A stretch of DNA of 64,000 bases from JANLYC01 sp963815445 (GTDB lineage: Bacteria; Actinomycetota; Actinomycetes; Propionibacteriales; Nocardioidaceae), in the NCBI GenBank assembly GCA_963815445.1, contig CAWFGV010000010.1, positions 20,327 through 84,326 on the forward strand, read 5' to 3'. Positions 51,411 through 59,456 of this stretch are shown piece by piece. The notes below the pieces were generated by a model, which searched no databases, was not told the origin of the DNA, and worked only from the letters and a program-made list of their open reading frames with translations. The translations under genes were made by a program, and so were the position numbers. How positions within the stretch are numbered: position 1 is the first letter of the stretch; every line of letters begins with the position of its first letter.

Positions 51411-52565
51411 TCAGGCCTTCGAGCTCTCCAGGGACGCGGTGAACCGCTCACGCAGGTCGGCCACGACGGCGGTGGCCGCCGCCTCGGGGTCGGAGCGCTC
51501 GGCGACCGCGCGCTGCCGCGTGGCGCCGGTCCCGCGTGCGAGCAGCGCCTCGGCTGACGTCTCGACCAGGTCGAGATCGCCGCTGGCGTCCAGGGACCGC
51601 CGGCATCGCTCGATGACCGTCTCGATCACGGTTCGAGCAGGTGCGACCTCACCGGTCAGCGGGTCGAGCAGGTCCCGGCTCAGGCCATCGCGGGAGGCTC
51701 GCCAGTGGGCGGCACGGACGAGGTCGGTACGCCACGAAGGTGCACCGGGCACCGCCTCGGCGTCGGTCGCAAGCGTGTCCACCAGGGCACGGGCGAGCGC
51801 GGCGAGCAGCCCGATGTCGTCGACCTCGGTGACCACGTCGAAGACCCTCAGCTCCACGGTGGGATACGCCTGCGAGGGGCGCGCGTCGAGGTAGAGCATC
51901 CCGTGGTCGAGCGCAGCACCGGACCCGATGACGGCCTCGGTGGCGCGCCGGTAGCCGGCCAGGTCGCCATACGGCTCGCTGGGGCCGGCGCTCGGCCAGC
52001 GTCCCCACACCTGGGTGCGCCAGCTGGCGTAGCCGGTGTCGCCGCCGTACCAGTAGGGCGAGTTGACGCTCAACGCCCGCAAGACCGGAAGCCACGGTCG
52101 CAGGCCGTCGATGACGCGGACCGCCTCCTCGTCGTCGGCCACGTCGACGTGCACGTGCATGCCGCAGACCGAACCCTGCCGGCCGATCTCCCCGAACTCC
52201 TCGACGATGCGTTGGTAACGGTCCTTCGGTGTCACCTGGCGGTCCTGGCCGCCGAGCACCGGCGTACCCACGGCAACCAGGTCTGCTCCCGCGGCTCGGG
52301 CGGCGTCGGCGGCGGTCCGACGGCAACGCCGGATGTCCGCGACCAGCTCGCTGATGTCGTCACACGGCGCGGTGCCGGTCTCGAGCTGCTGCAGGAACAG
52401 CTCCTGCTCGACCGCCTGTGGGGCGTCTGCCTCCGGTGCCTCCGCCTGCTCGCGGTGGGCAGCCACCGCGCGGTGCGAGACCGCCAGCAGCTGTCCGGTG
52501 TCGGCATCGACGAGCATCAGCTCTTCCTCGACACCGACCTTGCGTCCTGATCGGGGTGCGGTCAC
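51411..52565 (-). CDS. YbdK-type carboxylate-amine ligase (GCS2 family)
   Basis: 384 aa ATP-dependent carboxylate-amine ligase. GVEEELMLVD at the start (ATP/Mg), VEQELFLQQLETGT, CGMHVHVDVADDEE and VELRVFDVVTEVDDIG, all conserved in the glutamate-cysteine ligase type 2 family. Weak gamma-glutamylcysteine synthesis is known for YbdK. GTG start at 52565. Confidence 0.9.
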   Translation of the reverse strand: MTAPRSGRKVGVEEELMLVDADTGQLLAVSHRAVAAHREQAEAPEADAPQAVEQELFLQQLETGTAPCDDISELVADIRRCRRTAADAARAAGADLVAVGTPVLGGQDRQVTPKDRYQRIVEEFGEIGRQGSVCGMHVHVDVADDEEAVRVIDGLRPWLPVLRALSVNSPYWYGGDTGYASWRTQVWGRWPSAGPSEPYGDLAGYRRATEAVIGSGAALDHGMLYLDARPSQAYPTVELRVFDVVTEVDDIGLLAALARALVDTLATDAEAVPGAPSWRTDLVRAAHWRASRDGLSRDLLDPLTGEVAPARTVIETVIERCRRSLDASGDLDLVETSAEALLARGTGATRQRAVAERSDPEAAATAVVADLRERFTASLESSKA

Positions 52566-52615
52566 CGTCGCAGTCTGCCCGAGTCTGCCCGGGTTCGCCG
52601 TGGCAGGCTTGGCGC

Positions 52616-53467
52616 ATGACCGGCCCCGCTGCCCGCACGTCCGTGCTCATCACCGGCTGCTCGACGGGGATCGGTCGCGCGACCGCTTCCCGGCTGGCTG
52701 CACGGCCGGATCTTGCGGTCTACGCCACGGCCCGCCGGCTCGACTCGATCGCCGACCTGCGCACCCTGGGGTGTACGACGCTGAGCCTCGACGTGACTGA
52801 CGAGGACTCGATGGCGGCCGCCGTGGCGGCGGTCGAGGAGGCGGCCGGCTCGGTCGGCGCCTTGGTCAACAACGCCGGCTACAGCCAGAGCGGTGCGCTC
52901 GAGACCGTGTCGATGGAGGACCTGCGCCGACAGTTCGAGACGAACGTGTTCGGGCTCGTCCGGATGTGCCAGCTCGTCCTCCCGGGCATGCGTCGGGCGG
53001 GTCGCGGCCGCATCGTCAACATGAGCTCGATGGGCGGGCGGCTGGCCTTCCCCGGCGGCGGCGCCTACCACGCGACCAAGTACGCCGTGGAGGCGATCTC
53101 GGACGTGCTGCGCTTCGAGGTCAGGGACTTCGGCGTCGACGTGTCGATCATCGAGCCCGGGCTGATCCGCACGAACTTCGCCGAGACCGCGGTGGGCTCG
53201 GTGGCCGCTGAGAGCGACGGACCGTATGCCGCGTTCAACGCTGCGGTGTCCGCGAGCACGGCCGGCGCGTACGAAGGGGCCATCGGCAAGCTGGGTGGCG
53301 GTCCGGAGGCAGTGGCGAAGGCGGTCGAGAAGGCCGTGACCGCGCGGCGACCGCGGACCCGTTACCCCGTCACGGCGTCGGCCCGGCTCTTCATGGGCCA
53401 GCGCGCCCTGCTGCCGGACCGGGTCTGGGATGCCGTTGTCGGTTCGTCGTTCCCGCGCCCTTCGTGA
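52616..53467 (+). CDS. Short-chain dehydrogenase/reductase
   Basis: 283-aa classical SDR: NAD(P)-binding TGCSTGIG (G-x3-G-x-G), LVNNAGYSQSG (NNAG), Ser in VNMSSMGG, and YHATKYAV (Y-x3-K). Substrate unknown. ATG 52616 has the NAD motif in place; the frame is open farther upstream, but those residues are not family-like. It overlaps the DUF72 gene by 4 nt. Confidence 0.9.
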   Translation: MTGPAARTSVLITGCSTGIGRATASRLAARPDLAVYATARRLDSIADLRTLGCTTLSLDVTDEDSMAAAVAAVEEAAGSVGALVNNAGYSQSGALETVSMEDLRRQFETNVFGLVRMCQLVLPGMRRAGRGRIVNMSSMGGRLAFPGGGAYHATKYAVEAISDVLRFEVRDFGVDVSIIEPGLIRTNFAETAVGSVAAESDGPYAAFNAAVSASTAGAYEGAIGKLGGGPEAVAKAVEKAVTARRPRTRYPVTASARLFMGQRALLPDRVWDAVVGSSFPRPS

Positions 53468-54279
53468 CCGAGACACGCATCGGGATATCGGGCTGGGTCT
53501 ACCCCGCCTGGAGAGGCACGTTCTACCCGAAGGGCCTCCCCCACCGTCGCGAGCTCGAGTATGCCGCCGGCCACCTCACGTCGATCGAGATCAACGGCAC
53601 GTTCTACGCGCTCCAGCGGCCGAGCAGCTTCCAGCACTGGCACGACGAGACCCCTGCCGACTTCGTGTTCGCGGTCAAGGGTGGTCGCTTCATCACCCAC
53701 CTCAAGAAGCTGGGCGAGCCGGAAGCGCCGCTGGCCAACTTCTTCGCCTCGGGCGTCCTCGCGCTCGGCCGCAAGCTCGGACCCGTGCTGTGGCAGCTGC
53801 CGCCGACACTCGGGTACGACGAGAAGCGGCTGACGCACTTCTTCGAGGCGCTGCCCCGGACCACGGAGGCGGCCGCCACCGTGGCCCGTCAGCACGACGA
53901 CCGGCTGTCCGAGGACCGCGTGCTGACCTCGACGACCGTCGACGAACCGATCCGGCACGCGCTCGAGATCCGGCATCCGAGCTTCGCCACCGAGCGGTTC
54001 GCCGACCTGCTGCGCGCGCACGACATCGCCGTGGTCGTGGCCGACACGGCGGGGCGGTGGCCGATGATCGACGCGGTGACGGCGGACTTCGTCTACGTGC
54101 GGCTGCACGGGGCCGACGAGCTCTACGTGAGCGGCTACACCGACGCGGCGCTCGACGCCTGGGCCGGGCGGGTTCGGCGCTGGCGCGATGACGGACTCGA
54201 CACCTACGTCTACTTCGACAACGACGCGAAGGTGCGAGCGCCGTACGACGCGATGGGTCTGATCTCCCGGCTCACCTGA
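53464..54279 (+). CDS. DUF72 family protein
   Basis: 271-aa TIM-barrel-like DUF72 protein. GISGWVYPAWRGTFYPKG opens it, then SIEINGTFYALQ, FVFAVKGGRFITHLK, PVLWQLPPTL, ALEIRHPSF, TADFVYVRLHG and YVYFDNDAKVRAP. Function not established; GTG start overlaps the SDR stop (GTGA). Confidence 0.9.
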   Translation: MTETRIGISGWVYPAWRGTFYPKGLPHRRELEYAAGHLTSIEINGTFYALQRPSSFQHWHDETPADFVFAVKGGRFITHLKKLGEPEAPLANFFASGVLALGRKLGPVLWQLPPTLGYDEKRLTHFFEALPRTTEAAATVARQHDDRLSEDRVLTSTTVDEPIRHALEIRHPSFATERFADLLRAHDIAVVVADTAGRWPMIDAVTADFVYVRLHGADELYVSGYTDAALDAWAGRVRRWRDDGLDTYVYFDNDAKVRAPYDAMGLISRLT

Positions 54280-54298
54280 CGCCGTTCCGGCTGACGGG

Positions 54299-54989
54299 TC
54301 AGGCGCCGAGCCAGAAGGCGACGACGAACCCCAGAGCGGTCGCCAGACCGACCCACCAACCCCCGTCGCGGTAGGCCTGCGGGATCAACGAGTCGGTCAG
54401 CACCGCGATCGTGGCGCCGCCGGCGACACCCTGGGTCACCGCGATGGCGTTGGCCGACACGACGTCTGCGGCGGCGTTGCCCAGCACGGTCACGCCGACG
54501 AGGACCGCGGCCGTGACCAGCCACATCAGCAGCACCGTGCGGTGAGTCGAGCTTGTGCTGGCCACGCATCTCCGCAGCCCCGCTGATCGCCTCGGGCAGG
54601 TTCCCGATCGCCACCGCCACGAGCAGCACGACCCCGCCGGTACTGGTGAGCGAGACTCCGAGCGCGGTGTTCTCCGGAACCCCGTCGAGCACGGTGCCGA
54701 GCATCAGCGCCCAGCCCAGTGAGGCAGGTCCGAGCCGCTGCTCGATGAGCTTGTCAGCACCGACGTAGATGCCGGCGCCTGCCAGCAGCGCGAGGGCCGC
54801 AACGGCCCCGCCGAGCTCGTCGAACGCCGGCTGGAACAGCTCGGACGAGACGGCGGCGATCATGGTTCCTGCGCCGAAGGCCATCAGGGCGGCCAGGACC
54901 GGCCGGGGCAGCTTCCAGCGCAGCCCGATCGTCGCGCCGACGACGAGCGGCGTCGCCGTCCCTACGCCATACAGCGCCGCCCTCAGCAT
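54299..54989 (-). pseudogene. ZIP-family metal transporter, frameshifted
   Basis: The N-terminal part (54989 to about 54560) has LRAALYGVGTATPLVVGATIGL, the conserved MLGTVLDGVPENTALGVSL (D-G-x-P-E metal site) and AIGNLPEAISGAAEM. The C-terminal part is in another frame (54565-54299): TVLLMWLVTAAVLVGVTVLG ... VTQGVAGGATIAVLTDSLIPQAY ... WVGLATALGFVVAFWLGA. An extra base (or two missing) near 54540-54570 separates them. The combined chain has about eight helices like a normal ZIP. Decay and assembly error are both possible. Confidence 0.8.
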
Positions 54990-54998
54990 GGCTGGCCC

Positions 54999-56420
54999 TC
55001 AGACGAACTGCGGGAACGTCGGCGGCGGGAGCGCTCCCCCAGCAGCGTCGCGGGCCAGCTCGTACCCGTGACCGATGTTCAGCAGGGTCTCCTCGCTGTG
55101 CCCGGTTCCCCAGAACGAGACGCCGACCGGGAGACCGTGCGAAAGTCCGGCCGGGACCGTGAGGATCGGGTATCCGGCCATCGCCGTCGGCTGCGTGCAG
55201 GACCCGTGGTGGAGCTCGTCGTTGACGAGGTCGATCGGAACGGCCGGCGCGTAGGCGGGGGTGACGAGCGCGTCGAGCCGGTGCGCCCGCAGCACGGCAT
55301 CGATCCCGTCGTCGCGGCCGGCTCGCAGACACTTCGCCCGGGCTTCGGCGTACTCCGGCGAGTCCGGTCCGGGCGTCGTGAGCGCCTGCTCCAGGAATGA
55401 CTGCCCGAACCACGTGAGCTCGGTGTCGGCGTGCTCGCGGTTGAAGGCGACCACCTCGGCCATGCTCTTCGGTCCGTCGCCGGCCCGGCCGGTCAGGTAG
55501 GCGTCGAGCCCGACCTTGAACTCCGCAAGCAGCACGAGCAGCTCGTCGTCGAAGCCGTAGTCGACCATCGACTCCAGGTCGGTGCCGTCCACGATCTCGG
55601 CACCGGCCGCCGAGAGCACCGTCAACGCCTCTTCGACCACGGCGTCGGCCTGGGGGCTGTAGCCCCAGAAGACCTTGCGTGGAACCCCGATCCGCTTGCC
55701 GTGCAGACCTCCGTCGACGGGTTGGTAACGGTGGGCTCCCGCACCGGTGAGCACGCCGAGCAGAGCGGCCGCCTCGGCCACGGTCGCGACGAGCGGGCCT
55801 GGCGAGTCCTGCGACGACGAGATGGGCACGACGCCGCTGGTGGAGACCAGTCCGACCGTGGGCTTGAGCCCGACACATCCGTTGAACGCGGCAGGACACG
55901 TGATCGAACCGTCCGTCTCGGTCCCGACGGCGTACCGCGTGAGGCCGGCCGCGACGGCGGCGCCGCTGCCCGCCGAAGAGCCACCGGCGGACCGGTTCAG
56001 CCCGTAGGGGTTGCGGGTCAGACCGCCGTACGCACTCCACCCGGACGTCGAGCGTTCGTCCCGCAGGTTCGCCCACTCGCTGAGGTTCGTCTTTCCGAGC
56101 AGGACCATGCCGGCGTCGCGCAGGCGCTGGACCAGCGGGGCGTCAGCGGCAGGCGGTGGGATGTCGGTCAGCGCGAGCGACCCGGCGGTGGTGGCCAGTC
56201 CGGCGGTGTCGATGTTGTCCTTCACCAGGACGGGCAGACCGTGGAGGGGTCCTCGGGACCGGCCTGCGACGGTCTCGGCGTCACGGGCGGCCGCCGTCTC
56301 GAGCGCGGTCGGATCAAGGGTGCAGACCGCATTCGTCAGCGGGTCGACGGTCTCGACGCGGTCCAGCGCAGCTTCGACGAGCTCGGAGGAGGAGGGGGCG
56401 CCGGACATCATGGCCAGCAT
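54999..56420 (-). CDS. Amidase (amidase-signature family)
   Basis: 473 aa Ser-cisSer-Lys hydrolase: VLVKDNIDTAG (catalytic Lys), SAGGSSAGSGAAVAAGL (cis-Ser and nucleophile Ser with GGSS core), TDGSITCPAAFNGCVGLKPT. Substrate unclear; members include peptide amidases and GatA, but the neighbours do not suggest GatCAB. The start may be ATG 56420 or 56408. Confidence 0.9.
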   Translation of the reverse strand: MLAMMSGAPSSSELVEAALDRVETVDPLTNAVCTLDPTALETAAARDAETVAGRSRGPLHGLPVLVKDNIDTAGLATTAGSLALTDIPPPAADAPLVQRLRDAGMVLLGKTNLSEWANLRDERSTSGWSAYGGLTRNPYGLNRSAGGSSAGSGAAVAAGLTRYAVGTETDGSITCPAAFNGCVGLKPTVGLVSTSGVVPISSSQDSPGPLVATVAEAAALLGVLTGAGAHRYQPVDGGLHGKRIGVPRKVFWGYSPQADAVVEEALTVLSAAGAEIVDGTDLESMVDYGFDDELLVLLAEFKVGLDAYLTGRAGDGPKSMAEVVAFNREHADTELTWFGQSFLEQALTTPGPDSPEYAEARAKCLRAGRDDGIDAVLRAHRLDALVTPAYAPAVPIDLVNDELHHGSCTQPTAMAGYPILTVPAGLSHGLPVGVSFWGTGHSEETLLNIGHGYELARDAAGGALPPPTFPQFV

Positions 56421-56565
56421 CTTCGCACCCGGACGATTTGGCCGCCCCTCGACGCCGCTGGTAATCTTGGCGGTCGCGTCTTGACGCGCTCAGCAGGCAG
56501 GTCCGCGCTGACGCCCGAGGCGATCACCGATCCAGCCCCAACGTCGAAACCAGAGGCATTACCCC

Positions 56566-56826
56566 GTGGCCAACATCAAGTCCCAGATCAAGCGCAACAA
56601 GCAGAATGACGCCGCGCACGAGCGCAACAAGGCGGTCAAGTCTGCGCTCAAGACCTCCATCCGCCGCTTCCGCGAGGCCGCCGAGACCGGCGAGAAGGAC
56701 CAGGCGACCGAGCTGGCCAAGGCCGCGAACCGCCGCCTCGACAAGGCCGTCTCCGCTGGTGTCATCCACCAGAACCAGGCGGCGAACAAGAAGTCGGCCA
56801 TCTCCAAGAAGGCCGCCTCTCTCTGA
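56566..56826 (+). CDS. rpsT: 30S ribosomal protein S20
   Basis: 86 aa: ANIKSQIKRNKQNDAAHERN is typical of S20, which binds 16S rRNA. GTG start. It lies back to back with holA (convergent stops), as in many bacteria. Confidence 0.97.
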   Translation: MANIKSQIKRNKQNDAAHERNKAVKSALKTSIRRFREAAETGEKDQATELAKAANRRLDKAVSAGVIHQNQAANKKSAISKKAASL

Positions 56827-56941
56827 CCTCCTCCGCAGCGCCGGACTCACCTCACGCAGGTACGTGGCCGGCGGCGGAACAGCGCGAACGACGGGTTGAT
56901 CTGGATCGGGTCAGCCCGTCTTTGCATGTCCGGACCTAACG

Positions 56942-57922
56942 TCAGTGCAGGGCCCGAGCCCGGAGCACTGAGATGACCAACCGCTCACAGGTCCACGACG
57001 GGTCACCACCCGCACCCTTGACGTCGGCGTCGGCCTGAGCGGCCGCCTGGATCGCATGCGCAAGGCCGCGTGAGGACCAGCCGCGCGACTGCGCCGCGAT
57101 CGACCTCAGCTTCCACGGGGGTACGCCGACCTCGCGCGCCAGATCGCCTTCGCGCAGCCCGCGTGGCGCGTCCTGGTAGCGCGCGATGGCTCGCAGCCCG
57201 CTGGCGAACGCACTCGTGATCAGTACATGGGCGACCCGGCCGTTGAACGCCCAGCGGAGCTGCTCCATCGCCTGGGTCGTCTTGCCCTCGATCGCGGCGT
57301 CCGCGACGGCGAAACCCTTCACCTCGGCGCGCCCGCCGAAGTAGGCGCGCACGGTCTGCTGCGTCACCGTGTCGTCGGGAAAGTCGGTCGCCAGCTGGCT
57401 GGCAGCTCCGGCCAGGGCTCGCATGTCCTCACCGAGTGCGTCGACGAGGGCCACCGCCCCGTCCTTGTCGATCTTCTTGCCGTGGCTGCGGAACTCGGTC
57501 TGCACCCACCCCGGCAGCTCATAGCGCTTCGGCCCCTGTGCCTTGACCTCGGTGACACCGTGCTTGCGCAGCTTGTCGAGGACGGCTTTGCCCTTGGTGC
57601 CGCCCGTGTGGTGCAGCACGAGCGCCACGTCGCCGGACTGCTGTCCGACGTACTCGATCAACGGGCCGACAGCCTCGTCGGGCAGGTCCTCGAGCCGGCG
57701 TACGACGACACAGCGGATCCGCGCGAACAACGACGGGCTGGCGATCTCGGCGAGTGCGCCGACGCCCAGCTGTGCCGCCTCGAGCTCCGACAGGTCGGCA
57801 TCACTGTCGGCCGCTGCGACCAGGGAATTGAGGTCGGCGATCGCGCGCTCGGCGATGAACTCGTTGGTGCCCGTGATCAACGTCGTGGTGCCGAGGACGT
57901 CGGCCGCCTGCTGCTTCGCCAT
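56942..57922 (-). CDS. holA: DNA polymerase III subunit delta
   Basis: 326 aa clamp-loader subunit, opens the beta clamp. TTTLITGTNEFIAERAIADL at the N-terminus, SLFARIRCVVVRRLEDLPDEA, then DDTVTQQTVRAYFGGRAEVKGFAVADAAIEG and ALRWAF-like helices with RGLREGDLAREVGVPPWKLR. ATG 57922 has the family start MAKQQAADVLG-like; the frame continues upstream through palindrome A6 without family sequence. Confidence 0.93.
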   Translation of the reverse strand: MAKQQAADVLGTTTLITGTNEFIAERAIADLNSLVAAADSDADLSELEAAQLGVGALAEIASPSLFARIRCVVVRRLEDLPDEAVGPLIEYVGQQSGDVALVLHHTGGTKGKAVLDKLRKHGVTEVKAQGPKRYELPGWVQTEFRSHGKKIDKDGAVALVDALGEDMRALAGAASQLATDFPDDTVTQQTVRAYFGGRAEVKGFAVADAAIEGKTTQAMEQLRWAFNGRVAHVLITSAFASGLRAIARYQDAPRGLREGDLAREVGVPPWKLRSIAAQSRGWSSRGLAHAIQAAAQADADVKGAGGDPSWTCERLVISVLRARALH

Positions 57923-57979
57923 GGTGGCCACAGCATGCCACGGAGCGGGGACGACCGACCGTGGCGGTTGGCGCTCCTC

Positions 57980-58044
57980 CCCGCGATTGCGGGAAAGTGC
58001 ATGCCGACACGCCGGTCCGGACCTGCACCTTCCCGCAATTCGGG
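57980..58044. repeat. Palindrome family A, copy 6 (divergent promoter region)
   Basis: Arms CCCGCGATTGCGGGAAAGTG (from 57980) and TGCACCTTCCCGCAATTCGG (from 58024) with mismatches; loop with GCCGACACGCCGG. Unlike other copies it is between divergent genes (holA and MFS), where no gene ends. Confidence 0.7.
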
Positions 58045-58112
58045 CGGACGAGTCACATGGCTGACGGGAAAAGCCGTGGTTGTCAGCACGACGCTCTGCC
58101 ACCATCGTCCCC

Positions 58113-59408
58113 GTGACGTGGAAGGAGCGCCTCGGCCGGCTGCGCGTCGACACGACACCGCTGCGTGAGTCGCGCGACTTCCGGCTGCTCTTCTGGGCCG
58201 GGACGGTGTTCTACCTGGGCGCGATGGTGTCGTACGTCGCGGTGCCCTACCAGCTCTACCACCTCACGGGATCCAACCTCGCGGTCGGCGCCCTCGGCGT
58301 GGTCGAGCTCCTCCCGCTGGTGGTCTTCGGCCTGTGGGGCGGCGCGCTGGCCGACCACGTCGACCGGCGCCTCATGCTGGTGACGACCGGCCTGGCCCAG
58401 ATCGCCCTGACGGCCTGCCTGATGCTCAACGCGTTCCTCCCCGATCCGCACGTCTGGCCGCTGTACGTCATCGGCGCGTTCCTGTCAGCAGCGCAGTCGC
58501 TCCAGCGACCCTCTCGCGAAGCCCTCATCCCCCGCACGGTCAAGCACCAGCAGCTCACCGCCGCCGTCGCCGTCGCCGGCGTGGGCATGGATGCCGGAGT
58601 GCTCGTGGGGCCGGCGATCGGCGGCGTGCTGATCGCCACCATCGGGGTGCCCTGGTGCTTCCTCATCGACGTCGTCGGGCTGATGGTCGCGACGTCGCTG
58701 TTCGCAGCCATGCGGCCCTATCCCCCGCTCGATGAGGGGACGCCGCCGAGCCTGGCCGGCATCGTCGAGGGCATCCGGTACGCGCTCGGACGTCGCGACC
58801 TGCTCGGCACATACGTCATCGACGTGGTGGCGATGTTCATGGCCATGCCCACGGTGCTGTTCCCGGCGCTGGCTCAGGATGTCTTCGCTCAGCCGTCGAC
58901 GCTCGGGCTGCTGTACACGGCAGGCACCGCCGGCAGCCTGTTGGCGACGCTGTTGTCGGGGTGGACCTCGCGGGTCGATCGGCACGGGCGGGCGATCGTG
59001 CTGGCGGCAACGGTGTGGGGTGGGGCTGTCGCGCTCGCCGGCGTCTCGCCCCAGATCTGGATGGTCCTGCTGTTCCTGACGGTGGCCGGCGCGGCGGACT
59101 GCGTCAGCGCCATCTTCCGCTCGACCGTCTGGCACCAGACGATCCCCGACTCCATGCGGGGTCGGCTCGCCGGGATCGAGATGCTGTCGTACTCGCTGGG
59201 ACCGCTCGGTGGTCAGACCAGGGCAGGTCTGGTCGCTGACGTGTGGTCCGTCCGCGCCTCCATCACATCCGGTGGCATCCTGTGCGTCGCCGGTGTCGCT
59301 GCCACCGCGGCCTGGCTGCGCCAGTTCTGGTCGTACGACGCGCGCACCGACGAGCACGCCGTCCGCGAACGCTCCCGACGCGAAGCCGCCGCAGAGCTCC
59401 TCGACTGA
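58113..59408 (+). CDS. MFS transporter
   Basis: 431-aa major facilitator of the EntS/MFS_3-like branch, with about 12 hydrophobic segments. Signature GLWGGALADHVDRRLML (motif A-like, G-x3-D-x2-D-R). The first residues TWKERLGRLRVDTTPLRES are cytosolic. Transported substrate unknown. GTG 58113 is chosen because the upstream residues differ from the family. Confidence 0.88.
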   Translation: MTWKERLGRLRVDTTPLRESRDFRLLFWAGTVFYLGAMVSYVAVPYQLYHLTGSNLAVGALGVVELLPLVVFGLWGGALADHVDRRLMLVTTGLAQIALTACLMLNAFLPDPHVWPLYVIGAFLSAAQSLQRPSREALIPRTVKHQQLTAAVAVAGVGMDAGVLVGPAIGGVLIATIGVPWCFLIDVVGLMVATSLFAAMRPYPPLDEGTPPSLAGIVEGIRYALGRRDLLGTYVIDVVAMFMAMPTVLFPALAQDVFAQPSTLGLLYTAGTAGSLLATLLSGWTSRVDRHGRAIVLAATVWGGAVALAGVSPQIWMVLLFLTVAGAADCVSAIFRSTVWHQTIPDSMRGRLAGIEMLSYSLGPLGGQTRAGLVADVWSVRASITSGGILCVAGVAATAAWLRQFWSYDARTDEHAVRERSRREAAAELLD

Positions 59409-59420
59409 CCACTCTTGGCT

Positions 59421-59456
59421 CCATTCATTGCTCGATTCATTGGTCCATTCATTGCT
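59421..59456. repeat. Three tandem 12-bp units
   Basis: CCATTCATTGCT, CGATTCATTGGT, CCATTCATTGCT in direct tandem between MFS and comEC stops. The third covers the comEC stop. Confidence 0.8.
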
